Shown in pieces: positions 1 to 7,792 of a stretch of 64,000 nt of DNA. The stretch lies in the NCBI RefSeq assembly GCF_040784935.1, contig NZ_CP160680.1, positions 7,173,802 to 7,237,801 of the forward strand. The letters are read 5' to 3'. The number at the start of each line of letters is the position of its first letter. The stretch's first letter is position 1. This stretch comes from Lewinella sp. LCG006 (lineage in GTDB: Bacteria > Bacteroidota > Bacteroidia > Chitinophagales > Saprospiraceae). A model generated the notes under the pieces. The model did no database searches and was not told the DNA's origin. It was given only the letters and a program-made list of their open reading frames with translations. Position numbers and translations under genes: made by a program.

Positions 1-750
1 GTAGCGTTTGGTGTTCATGTAATACATCAACCCATCCTCCTGATTGTAAATGATTTTGACCGAAGCTACTTCACCATCATTGGTTCTGGAAGGGAGACTG
101 CTGATCAGATCAAAAGCAATAGGATCAATGAGTTCATTGAAATAATGAAGGTCATCGTTTTCCTTCTTTAAGAGATTAATTCTCAAAAAAGTATCCTTAC
201 CCACCAATGGAATTTGGCGCGGATAATAGCCTTGTTTGCTCAACAACAGGGTATCAGGTTGAAGAGCCACTGAAGAACGGTGCCAGACAGCCCCCTTATC
301 CGCTATAGAGGTACGATCACCATTGGAAAACGCCTTAAACGTTTGTATCTCTTCATCCGTGCTCACCCTTAGTAAATAAATCCCAAAAGGCAGCTTTGGG
401 AATAAATAACTGCCCGCATTGCCCAGATTCCTTTCGTGGCGAACCAAACGGCCATCAATGGCATAAATCTCTAATCCAATGGGAAATTCACCTTCCCAAA
501 TCATCGCGTTATTGTAAAAACGATAACTGTTTCGTGGGGGAACCAAACTGTCAATTCCCGTATTTTTCAAAAGGAAATCACCAAACAGGTTAGCGTTTTG
601 TGTCAACGAACTGTTCAATAAATCCACTTGTACTCCAGCAATGGGGAGCCCAGTCGCAACATCTTGAACACGCCCACTGTAAATTGCTTGAGCACTCAAC
701 AAAAGGGGGAATAAAACAAAAAGGATAGTTGTACTCAAGGGCTTAGACAT
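1..750 (-). CDS. secreted protein with N-terminal carboxypeptidase-regulatory-like domain, 3' end outside window
   Basis: An open minus-strand frame starts at 750 with MSKPLSTTILFVLFPLLLSA, a clear signal peptide, and stays open for 250 codons to the window edge, so the C-terminus is missing. Residues about 21-65 (IYSGRVQDVATGLPIAGVQV and following) look like a carboxypeptidase-regulatory-like beta-sandwich. Residues about 90-135 (GLEIYAIDGRLVRHE, then PFGIYLLRV) resemble the fold of T9SS sorting domains, but here the segment is internal. I do not recognise the remainder. Export to the envelope or outside is inferred from the signal peptide. There are no close neighbours; the next gene is divergent at 1098. 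Confidence 0.6.
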   Translation of the reverse strand, partial: MSKPLSTTILFVLFPLLLSAQAIYSGRVQDVATGLPIAGVQVDLLNSSLTQNANLFGDFLLKNTGIDSLVPPRNSYRFYNNAMIWEGEFPIGLEIYAIDGRLVRHERNLGNAGSYLFPKLPFGIYLLRVSTDEEIQTFKAFSNGDRTSIADKGAVWHRSSVALQPDTLLLSKQGYYPRQIPLVGKDTFLRINLLKKENDDLHYFNELIDPIAFDLISSLPSRTNDGEVASVKIIYNQEDGLMYYMNTKRY

Positions 751-1097
751 ACGAAAAGGTCTTGGTGATGATTAAAAAGGACTTGTAAAGGCAAGACTTC
801 CTTTCCATGCCAAAGGGTTGGGTTGCCCCGAAACCTTAGGAACACAGTGTAGCACAATAGATTTAATTCATTGAAAATAAACAAATTATCAGCTTGTCTT
901 GTTTTATTAGTATGCAGGCTTCAAAACACCTCTTCCTTTCAGCTTTCGCTTCCAGATTAGCGCTGTCGCCAATTTTCATTCCCTTGTAAGCGCTACACTT
1001 GCCTGGGTATACTCTATTCAGCTAGCTAAACGTGTAAAGCAAAGGCCATTAAAGCCTCTGACCTTCAAATACCTTAATCAAAATAAACTTCATCTAA
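751..1097. other. intergenic spacer, nothing recognised
   Basis: This is an AT-rich spacer of 347 bp between two divergent genes. I see no TAnnTTTG match at a convincing distance from either start, no strong inverted repeat and no RNA gene. Confidence 0.5.
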
Positions 1098-1457
1098 ATG
1101 GAAAAAATAGATTATTTCCCCGACGCTCTTAATTGGGCAAAGAGCCTTCGCCTTTCTGATATGAAAGCCAACTTTGAAGGTTTTGAAACACCAAGAACTT
1201 TTCAACGTGCTGACGAAGACATCTCCTACATCCCTGATATCACTGGGCGAAGGTTGGCTAAAAAATTCTACGTTGAAATTGCCATGAAGAATGAAAACAC
1301 CACTTCTATGGTTTCAAAATGGAAGTTGCTCAGTACTTTGGCGTCCATGAAAGGTGGAAAATTGTACTTACTGGCTCCCCGTGGGCACAAGGCTTTTGTC
1401 CAAAGCTTATTGGACCGTTACCAACTCCCTAATGCAGAATTGGTATATTTAAGTTAA
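1098..1457 (+). CDS. conserved-looking hypothetical protein, 119 aa
   Basis: A soluble protein of 119 residues without signal peptide or membrane segment. I do not recognise the family. The middle holds YIPDITGRRLAKKFYVEIAM, where the PD and the later E-x-x-x-K on a predicted beta strand faintly recall the PD-(D/E)XK nuclease core. The spacing is not canonical, so this is weak speculation. The second half (KLYLLAPRGHKAFVQSLLDR) looks like a strand-helix ending. The gene stands alone and ends at a strong bidirectional terminator. Codon use and the terminator support a real gene; function is unknown. Confidence 0.6.
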   Translation: MEKIDYFPDALNWAKSLRLSDMKANFEGFETPRTFQRADEDISYIPDITGRRLAKKFYVEIAMKNENTTSMVSKWKLLSTLASMKGGKLYLLAPRGHKAFVQSLLDRYQLPNAELVYLS

Positions 1458-1482
1458 ATCTATCTGCATCTCTAAAAGAGAT

Positions 1483-1527
1483 AAATACCCCGTAGCTGCT
1501 AAATGATAGCCACGGGGTATTTTTTTA
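1483..1527. terminator. bidirectional intrinsic terminator
   Basis: Stem ATACCCCGT (1485-1493) pairs with ACGGGGTAT (1512-1520), followed by a run of T on the plus strand and preceded by A-rich sequence that serves as U-run on the minus strand. It lies between the convergent genes ending at 1457 and 1525. Confidence 0.8.
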
Positions 1528-2961
1528 TTCTACGATCATTTTCCTAACCGCCTGTCCTGATTGGGTACGAATTTGTAACCAATAAATTCCTGGGGTAAGG
1601 GTATTGATCATCAGTTCTTGTTGGCCAGCAGATAATTCTTTGAACAATACCAACTGCCCTTGCTGATTGAGCATTCTCACCTCTGCAGCTTCTTGTAAAT
1701 CATAAATTTGCAGCTTTTCTCTAACGGGATTAGGAAAAACGCGTACGGCCAAATCGTCTCCTATTTCTCTAGTATCCACTGTCCAATCGGCAAAACTGTT
1801 AAAAAACAAGGCGGTCTGGATGACTGCCGGCTCCACACAGCCACCATGATCAGCAGTAGGATTAACATCAAATGTGATCAAATCTACCGCGCCGAGTGCT
1901 TGCATCACGGAATCGGCCACAATACTGTTGCGGTACTTTACCTGGTCATCCGCCGTGCAATAGAGAATACGGGTAGGCTGCTGGGGTGCCCATTCGTAGG
2001 TATCATTATTCGCCAAAGCCTCGATGACTGGATGATTGGGGTCTGCCTCTTCCAAGATAGTCACAATGCTATCCTGGAGCATATAGCGAGCTATCGGTGC
2101 TCCGTATTCATTGGTGAGATTTGTGATCAAAAAGTTATTTAGCGCACCCAATCCGATATTTCCTTCATAAAAATTACGGATGGCCGTCGTGTAGGCTGGC
2201 TTAAAAAACTGCTCCAAATCGTCATAAAAGTCGTAGACATAATTGTACGAAAGATAAGTATTCGGCAGATAAGCCAAAAAATTGTAGGGCTCTTCACTTA
2301 CCATCAATTCCCGCATGACCCCACTAATGCTGTAAGGACCAGACATGTGGCTGGCAGCTGTCAAGTCAAATTCATCGGCCAACTCCAATTCTAATGCCCG
2401 GTGCAGTGCCATACTGGCGTGCCCTCCCTGAGAATACCCCGTGACGAAGAGTTGGTCATTAAGCAACAAATCAATTTGGGAGGCATAACCACGCACCGCC
2501 CTCAACATATCTACTGCCGCCGAAGCTTCAGACGCCGCATGCACGTAAGGATGAAAGCCACGCGAGGTGCCAGCTCCCAAATAATCTGGTGCTAAAGTGA
2601 CATACCCCAAGCCCCCAAAAACCAAACCCAATTGGTATCCACCCTGCAAATTGGAGGGTACATCCTGTGGACCATCTACCGTACCGTGCTGGTAAATTAG
2701 CGTTGGATAAATTGTTGTTTCGTCCCGTACGGGTAAAATCAGCAAACCTGAAGCGGTATCCAGCTGATTAAAAACATCCGGCGTCGTATAGGTAATCTTC
2801 CATAACTCTACCCCATTCTGAATCAGAAATCCGTATTGTTGTGTAAGTACTTCCTGACTGCGTTGTCCTTTATAGGAAATACTCACCAAGGTCTGAGCAG
2901 AAACAGCTAGCGAAAAACAAACACTCAGTAAGATGGTAAGATAAGCACTGGTAGAATTCAT
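1525..2961 (-). CDS. secreted alpha/beta hydrolase with T9SS C-terminal sorting domain
   Basis: A 478-residue protein. The N-terminus MNSTSAYLTILLSVCFSLAV ending in SAQ is a signal peptide. The catalytic domain follows, with an LIYQHGT strand near residue 90, nucleophile elbow GYSQGG near residue 175 (Ser), a candidate acid in YCTADDQ and a candidate His in TADHGGC near residue 370. The family resembles secreted lipases/prolyl-oligopeptidase-like esterases; the substrate cannot be read. The last about 75 residues (VFPNPVREKLQIYD through PGIYWLQIRTQSGQAVRKMI) form a typical Por-secretion type A sorting domain, so the protein should cross the outer membrane by T9SS and be surface-attached or released. 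PorU and PorV, which process and shuttle such cargo, are encoded at the right end of this window. Confidence 0.85.
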   Translation of the reverse strand: MNSTSAYLTILLSVCFSLAVSAQTLVSISYKGQRSQEVLTQQYGFLIQNGVELWKITYTTPDVFNQLDTASGLLILPVRDETTIYPTLIYQHGTVDGPQDVPSNLQGGYQLGLVFGGLGYVTLAPDYLGAGTSRGFHPYVHAASEASAAVDMLRAVRGYASQIDLLLNDQLFVTGYSQGGHASMALHRALELELADEFDLTAASHMSGPYSISGVMRELMVSEEPYNFLAYLPNTYLSYNYVYDFYDDLEQFFKPAYTTAIRNFYEGNIGLGALNNFLITNLTNEYGAPIARYMLQDSIVTILEEADPNHPVIEALANNDTYEWAPQQPTRILYCTADDQVKYRNSIVADSVMQALGAVDLITFDVNPTADHGGCVEPAVIQTALFFNSFADWTVDTREIGDDLAVRVFPNPVREKLQIYDLQEAAEVRMLNQQGQLVLFKELSAGQQELMINTLTPGIYWLQIRTQSGQAVRKMIVE

Positions 2962-3011
2962 CAGATATATATTTTTTTTTGAAAAAAGAAAGCTATTTTA
3001 TTCTCTCTTAG

Positions 3012-3083
3012 TGGTGATTCTTATCACCAAAGATAGTCAAGCTAAAGTAATAAATTTGTAGTCTCTACTTAGATTCAATCTAA
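3012..3083. promoter_or_regulatory. two palindromes upstream of feoAB, candidate metal-regulator operator
   Basis: TTAGATT-C-AATCTAA (3069-3083) is a perfect 7-1-7 palindrome 15 bp upstream of the -7 element of feoAB. A second inverted repeat, TGGTGAT-TCTT-ATCACCA, lies at 3012-3029. The position and 7-1-7 form fit binding of an iron-sensing repressor of the Fur or DtxR/MntR type. Which regulator binds is inference. Confidence 0.5.
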
Positions 3084-3098
3084 ATAAGAAACTTTCTG

Positions 3099-3106
3099 TA
3101 CCTTTG
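3099..3106 (+). promoter_or_regulatory. -7 promoter element of feoAB
   Basis: TACCTTTG matches the Bacteroidota consensus TAnnTTTG, 77 bp before the feoA start. No good -33 TTG is present at the usual distance, which would fit an activated or tightly repressed promoter. Confidence 0.55.
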
Positions 3107-3183
3107 CCAAATAACAGGACAACTCCTGATGATGAACAAGCTACAGTGCTACTTTTTGCAAAAGAAGTAAAAACAAGAAAAAC

Positions 3184-3435
3184 ATGACGGCTATCTTATC
3201 CTCACCCATTGTTCAACCCAACGCTTACCTGCTTCAGCCGGGTGAGGAAGGGGTTATTGTCGGCTTCTCTTCCCAAGAACTGGCCGCCAACCTCATGGCG
3301 ATGGGGGTATTACCTGGTAGCAAAATCCGTTATGTTCGTCGTGCTCCCTTCTCAGGTGCGTTTTACCTAGCCATTGATCATCACTTCCTGGCTTTAAGAA
3401 AAACAGAATTTGAGGCGATAGTAATCCGCAAATGA
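3184..3435 (+). CDS. feoA: ferrous iron transport protein A (FeoA)
   Basis: An 83-residue small SH3-like cytosolic protein. The pattern VGFSSQELAANLMAMGVLPG followed by R-Y-V-R-R-A-P-F and a final Leu-rich strand is typical of FeoA, which assists FeoB-mediated Fe(II) import. It starts at the first ATG after the promoter, and its last codons overlap the feoB start by 4 bp (ATGA), so the two are translationally coupled. Family length is normal (75-85 aa). Confidence 0.9.
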   Translation: MTAILSSPIVQPNAYLLQPGEEGVIVGFSSQELAANLMAMGVLPGSKIRYVRRAPFSGAFYLAIDHHFLALRKTEFEAIVIRK

Positions 3436-5579
3436 ACAACAGTTACTCCCAGACTTCTTCCCGTCCGTTTCGTCTAGCTTTAATTGGTAATCCGAACAGT
3501 GGTAAATCCAGTGTTTTTAACCGGCTGACTGGTCTCCAGCAAAAGGTAGGCAACTTCCCCGGCGTTACGGTTGATAAAAAGCTCGGCAGCTATCAGCTCC
3601 CCAGTGGTGAAAAAATAAGTCTGATTGATTTCCCCGGAGCCTACAGCTTCTACCCTACTGCTCAGGACGAAAAGATTGTCGTACAGACCTTGGCCAATCC
3701 TTTAGACGAGAACTACCCTGATGCAATTCTATATGTGGCTGATTTTACCCGCTTGGAGAAACATCTTTTGCTTTTCACTCAAATCAGAGACTTGGGCTTG
3801 CCTGCCATCCTGGGCCTCAACATGGCGGACATGGCGGAAGAACGTGGGCGGCAAGTTGATACCGCACTGTTGAGCCAAAAAATCGGTGCCCCTGTCGTCG
3901 TACTCAGCAGTCATAGTGGAGAAGGTTTTCAACAACTTGAACACTACATTCATCAAGTTATTCATGAAACTTCAGTAAATTCCTCCTCCTCTTTTTACCG
4001 CCCCAGCAATATTGAAAAACAAGTGGCGGAAGCACTGGAAGATTCATTTCCAGCGAATACGACCTACCAAAACATTTTACTCGCCCATCATTATCAATGG
4101 CTGCCCTATCTTTCTAAAGCACAACGCCAGTTGATTGAAGCGGTGGTCAAACAATACGATTTTAAAGCCCTTCGCCATCAAGTGCAGGAAACCATGGCGC
4201 GCTTCGATCAGTTTGAGCCCGTAGCTAAAGCAACGATCAAGGAAACAGCCACCGATACCCCAGGATTTACCGAAAAAGTAGACCGCATTCTTACGCATAA
4301 GGTATTTGGCCCTTTGATTTTTCTGCTGTTGATGTTTTTTGTCTTCCAGGCCATCTATGCCTGGGCCGGCTACCCAATGGATGGTATCGAATGGATTTTC
4401 GGCCAACTCAATGAGGTGGTAAAAGCGGCATTACCCGCTGGCTGGGTCACGGATTTATTGACGGATGGTATCCTTGCAGGCTTGGGCGGTGTAGTAATTT
4501 TCATCCCGCAAATCGCTATTCTTTTCTTCCTGATCAACCTTTTGGAAGAGGTAGGCTACATGGCTCGAGCGGCGTACATGTTTGATGCGCTCATGCATTT
4601 CTTTGGCCTCAACGGTCGTAGCCTGGTCGCTCTCATCTCTAGTGGTGCCTGTGCCATTCCTGCGATCATGAGTACCCGTACGATTGCCAATTGGAAAGAG
4701 CGACTCATCACCATATTGGTCGCACCCTTTATCTCCTGTTCCGCACGTTTACCCGTCTACGTGGTGCTCATTGGTTTTGTGGTACCTGCTGGCAATGGCG
4801 ATGGATTGTTCAATCGGCAGGGACTGGCTTTTATGGGGCTTTATTTGCTAGGGATTTTTGCCGCTTTAGGCACTGCACTTTTCTTTAAGTACATTTTAAA
4901 AACCGAAGAGCGGAGCACCCTCCTGCTGGAATTGCCTGAGTACCGTCGGCCACTTTTCCGCAATGTTGGCTTAAATGTATGGGACAAAGTACGCAGCTTT
5001 GTCCTTGAAGCCGGTAAGGTAATCTTGGTTATCTCTATCGTTCTGTGGGCACTGGCCAGCTATGGTCCTGCTGAGAAAATGGCCGCAGCAGAAGTACAAA
5101 CGACAGCTATTGCAACTGCTCAAAATCTTGACACCCAGGCCAAGGAAGACCTCGAAGCTTCTCTGAAACTAGAAGCCAGTTATGCTGGGCAAATGGGCAA
5201 ATACATTGAACCAGTCATCAAACCCCTTGGGTTCGACTGGAAAATGGGCGTCGCCATTATCTGTAGTTTTGCTGCTCGGGAAGTTTTTGTTGGAACGATG
5301 GCGACCATCTACAGTGTCGGTAGTGCTGATGACGACGATCAATCAGGCATTATCGAACGCCTCACCAACGAGCGTAATCAGGTTACTGGTGAACGGGTCT
5401 ACAACACCGCTACCTCTGCTTCTCTGCTCATTTTCTACGTCTTTGCCATGATGTGCATGAGTACGCTAGCGGTAGTGAAACGGGAAACCAAAAGCTGGAA
5501 ATGGCCTATTTTTCAGTTTTTCCTGATGACAGGGATAGCTTACCTGGCGAGTTTCGCGGTGTATCAGTGGTTGGCGTAA
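3432..5579 (+). CDS. feoB: ferrous iron transport protein B (FeoB)
   Basis: A 715-residue inner-membrane Fe(II) transporter with an N-terminal G domain. G1 is GNPNSGKSSVF near residue 20, G3 is DFPGAYSF (the canonical Leu of DLPG is Phe here), and G4 is NMAD near residue 127. After a cytosolic helical domain come the membrane domains: two gate regions with GGVVIFIPQIAILFFLINLL near 350 and CAIPAIMSTR near 415, where the Cys is the proposed pore ligand. The C-terminal half has several further helices, including the SCSARLPVY gate repeat. No stand-alone FeoC is seen. It forms an operon with feoA and probably responds to the palindromes upstream. Confidence 0.95.
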   Translation: MNNSYSQTSSRPFRLALIGNPNSGKSSVFNRLTGLQQKVGNFPGVTVDKKLGSYQLPSGEKISLIDFPGAYSFYPTAQDEKIVVQTLANPLDENYPDAILYVADFTRLEKHLLLFTQIRDLGLPAILGLNMADMAEERGRQVDTALLSQKIGAPVVVLSSHSGEGFQQLEHYIHQVIHETSVNSSSSFYRPSNIEKQVAEALEDSFPANTTYQNILLAHHYQWLPYLSKAQRQLIEAVVKQYDFKALRHQVQETMARFDQFEPVAKATIKETATDTPGFTEKVDRILTHKVFGPLIFLLLMFFVFQAIYAWAGYPMDGIEWIFGQLNEVVKAALPAGWVTDLLTDGILAGLGGVVIFIPQIAILFFLINLLEEVGYMARAAYMFDALMHFFGLNGRSLVALISSGACAIPAIMSTRTIANWKERLITILVAPFISCSARLPVYVVLIGFVVPAGNGDGLFNRQGLAFMGLYLLGIFAALGTALFFKYILKTEERSTLLLELPEYRRPLFRNVGLNVWDKVRSFVLEAGKVILVISIVLWALASYGPAEKMAAAEVQTTAIATAQNLDTQAKEDLEASLKLEASYAGQMGKYIEPVIKPLGFDWKMGVAIICSFAAREVFVGTMATIYSVGSADDDDQSGIIERLTNERNQVTGERVYNTATSASLLIFYVFAMMCMSTLAVVKRETKSWKWPIFQFFLMTGIAYLASFAVYQWLA

Positions 5580-5647
5580 AGATATATTTTGTCCTAATTT
5601 TATTTGGGGTCGTGCCTTCTCCCTGTATCAGACTGTCCGCTGTCCCG

Positions 5648-5684
5648 CTCCATAGCGTCGAGTTTGAAACCCGACGCTATGGAG
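5648..5684. terminator. hairpin between convergent feoB and anti-sigma gene
   Basis: CTCCATAGCGTCG (5648-5660) and CGACGCTATGGAG (5672-5684) form a perfect 13-bp stem with an 11-base loop. There is no T run on either side, so it may act as a transcript-end hairpin or be a dispersed palindromic repeat rather than a classic terminator. Confidence 0.5.
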
Positions 5685-5695
5685 TAGAGCGGCTT

Positions 5696-7039
5696 CTAAA
5701 ACCTGACGACATAGTCGGTTTCTACGGGGCCATCCCCTTCGGTAATCTCCCATTTTGGGCCTTGTTGGAGCAGCTGGATCGCCAGGCTATTCTGTCCGAC
5801 ATTGGTACTTTTAAGGACCAGAAAGTCGGTTAGACGGCCATCCGCCTGTACTAGAAAACGAACTTTTATCCTACTGCGAGGCGTATTTGCTGGTGTATTG
5901 GAGGCAATGTAATCACGTAATGCGCTGAAACCTCCGACAGGTTGAGCTGTACCTTCAGCAATAGCAGCTTGTACCCGTTTTTTAGTACCAAGTCCAGTTA
6001 CCACAACCTCGTCCAGTGCCATGCCTTCAGCAAGAGCAACATCCAGTTGCTCCTTATCATCAATACTGACTTGGGTGGATTCAAAGCCCGTGTAACTTAT
6101 CAACAATGACTTGACTTCTTTGGCAACCGTAATCCGGTAATAGCCATCCAGGTCAGTCACGGTACCATTGGCAGCTCCTGGCGTCAGGATACTTGCTCCA
6201 ATCAAAGGGAAACCTTCGGTGTCAGTAACGTATCCTTCGATGACACGGTAGCCTTGGGGAGACACCGGCACACCACTATTGGTGATCCGGGTAGGATCGT
6301 CTATGCGACGGCTATAGGTTTGGCTTTGAACAGGAGAATCTATGGTAAGCGGCGAAGTTGGTGGCGGCGAAGCTGGTGGCACAACTATCAATTCATCGGC
6401 TTCAGGTGCCTCATCCCTGGTTTCCAAAACAAACGCTTCGGAGTCAAGGCGTGTAGTGCTCAGCTTTGCGGTTCGCTGTCTTTCCTCTTCCTGTGCGCGA
6501 TCTTTAGCGGTATTTTCGGCAGAACGCGCCTCGGCAGCATAGCTGGTGGGAGGAGCAATAGGCTCCGATGGTGGTTCTTTTTGTGTAGTGCCGGCAATAG
6601 GTGCAGAAGGAGCAGCAGCCTCACTGGCCATTTCTTCTTTTTCTGCTATGGCAGCTGCTGGCGCGGTTGCCTCCCTAGTGTCAGAAGTGATTTGTTCTTC
6701 GACCACAGCTTCTTCCATCGCTACGGGAGCCATATCCAATGTAGCTTGTTGACGCAACGACCACCAACCAACGGTAATCAGTAACAACAAACTAGCAGCG
6801 ACGGCCGTCCATCGACCAATGCTTCGAGTAACGGGAGCACGACGAGCGGTCTCCTTTCGGATACGCGTTAGATGTGCCGCATGATCGTGCTCGGCTTGAG
6901 CTTGATAAGCAGCCAGTGCCTCCTCCAGGAACGGGTCATGCTGAGCGGCAGCCAACAACTCAGCCTCTTCCAGGGCGGTAATTTCACCCGTGGTCCAACG
7001 TCGGAGTAAATCCCTGATATGTTGTTCCTTTTTATTCAT
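5696..7039 (-). CDS. anti-sigma-like membrane protein with carboxypeptidase-regulatory, SusC-signature and TonB-C-like segments
   Basis: A 447-residue protein of composite build. Residues 1-70 are a helical cytosolic segment (LRRWTTGEITALEEAELLAA) like anti-sigma N-termini. A single membrane helix spans about 77-93. Residues 100-260 are a low-complexity Ala/Glu/Pro linker. Residues 266-335 form a carboxypeptidase-regulatory-like domain (VIEGYVTDTEGFPLIGASIL), followed at 344-355 by EVVVTGLGTKKR, the signature usually found where the plug of SusC-type TonB-dependent receptors begins. The last about 75 residues (RIKVRFLVQADGRL onward) resemble the TonB C-terminal domain. The gene overlaps the sigma factor gene by 8 bp. 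Sequestering that sigma factor at the membrane is inferred from gene order. Confidence 0.75.
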   Translation of the reverse strand: MNKKEQHIRDLLRRWTTGEITALEEAELLAAAQHDPFLEEALAAYQAQAEHDHAAHLTRIRKETARRAPVTRSIGRWTAVAASLLLLITVGWWSLRQQATLDMAPVAMEEAVVEEQITSDTREATAPAAAIAEKEEMASEAAAPSAPIAGTTQKEPPSEPIAPPTSYAAEARSAENTAKDRAQEEERQRTAKLSTTRLDSEAFVLETRDEAPEADELIVVPPASPPPTSPLTIDSPVQSQTYSRRIDDPTRITNSGVPVSPQGYRVIEGYVTDTEGFPLIGASILTPGAANGTVTDLDGYYRITVAKEVKSLLISYTGFESTQVSIDDKEQLDVALAEGMALDEVVVTGLGTKKRVQAAIAEGTAQPVGGFSALRDYIASNTPANTPRSRIKVRFLVQADGRLTDFLVLKSTNVGQNSLAIQLLQQGPKWEITEGDGPVETDYVVRF

Positions 7040-7616
7040 TCCGCTGTTCCTGTCCTTCGATACAAATTTTCAAATTACGGCGACCATTTTGGATATTCGA
7101 CCTGATTCTACCGACGTCTTCGTTGCGCATTGTCGCAATGTCTTTGTAAGAATGGCCTTCGTAGTAAAACAACTGGACGCAGGCTTTTTGTTGCTCATTT
7201 AGTTGTTCTAAACAAAAATCCAGGGCCGTTTGTCGTTCCTCTTCTTCAGATGGGCCGTCACTTAGATGCCAACTCGCATCAGATTGCATAAACGCTGGAT
7301 CAAAATTGACGGTGATCATTTTTTTCTCCTTACGCAATTGCATCAAGCAATGGTTGCGAATAAAGGTATAGAGCCAGTTTTTGAAATACTTCACTTCGTG
7401 GTGAGGCAGTTTTTGCTGCAATTCTGCGTAGATGGCCAAGGTTGCATCTTCAGCTCGGGTAGGTGTTTTGAGATACTGTAGGCTTAAGCCGTAAATGAGT
7501 TCGATATAACGGTCAAACAGCACCGCCAGGGCTTGACGATCTCCACCCTGCTGGAAGCGTGCCAGCAAGTCAGCATCTGAAGTCTCCTCCTTTTGGGTAC
7601 GTAAAAAACGTAGCAT
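7032..7616 (-). CDS. RNA polymerase ECF-type sigma factor
   Basis: A 194-residue sigma-70 family protein. Region 2 covers about residues 22-90 (LARFQQGGDRQALAVLFDRY, then KYFKNWLYTFIRNHCLMQLR). Region 4 covers about 130-185, with LEQLNEQQKACVQLFYYEGH and the helix-turn-helix SYKDIATMRNEDVGRIRS. Length and domain order are normal for the extracytoplasmic-function group. The downstream gene overlaps by 8 bp and encodes a membrane protein with an anti-sigma-like N-terminus, the usual partner arrangement. The signal and regulon cannot be read from sequence. Confidence 0.85.
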   Translation of the reverse strand: MLRFLRTQKEETSDADLLARFQQGGDRQALAVLFDRYIELIYGLSLQYLKTPTRAEDATLAIYAELQQKLPHHEVKYFKNWLYTFIRNHCLMQLRKEKKMITVNFDPAFMQSDASWHLSDGPSEEEERQTALDFCLEQLNEQQKACVQLFYYEGHSYKDIATMRNEDVGRIRSNIQNGRRNLKICIEGQEQRNE

Positions 7617-7637
7617 GCAAACTCATTTGCCCGGCCG

Positions 7638-7790
7638 CTAACGGCTCCACTGGGCCGGATTTTCGGCAATATAGGAAGTGATCCGATTAAACGAGGCATC
7701 ATCACGAATAATATGATCATAGAAATGGGACTGCCAAGCAAAATCGGGGTCTATTTTTCGTTCCTCTCTATATGCAGGCACGACCCCAGA
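7638..7790 (-). pseudogene. remnant of REP-associated tyrosine (Y1) transposase, C-terminal fragment
   Basis: A minus-strand frame ends at 7638-7640 (TAG) and reads DFAWQSHFYDHIIRDDASFN followed by RITSYIAENPAQWSR. This closely matches the C-terminal end of RAYT/TnpA-REP proteins (the FxWQxxxHDHIIRD... IxxNPxxW pattern). Only about 50 codons remain: the catalytic HuH and Tyr regions are missing and the frame is closed upstream by the TAA just inside der's 3' boundary. It sits between der and the sigma factor gene. It is a fossil of a transposase family that in other bacteria mobilises REP palindromes. Confidence 0.75.
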
Positions 7791-7792
7791 CC

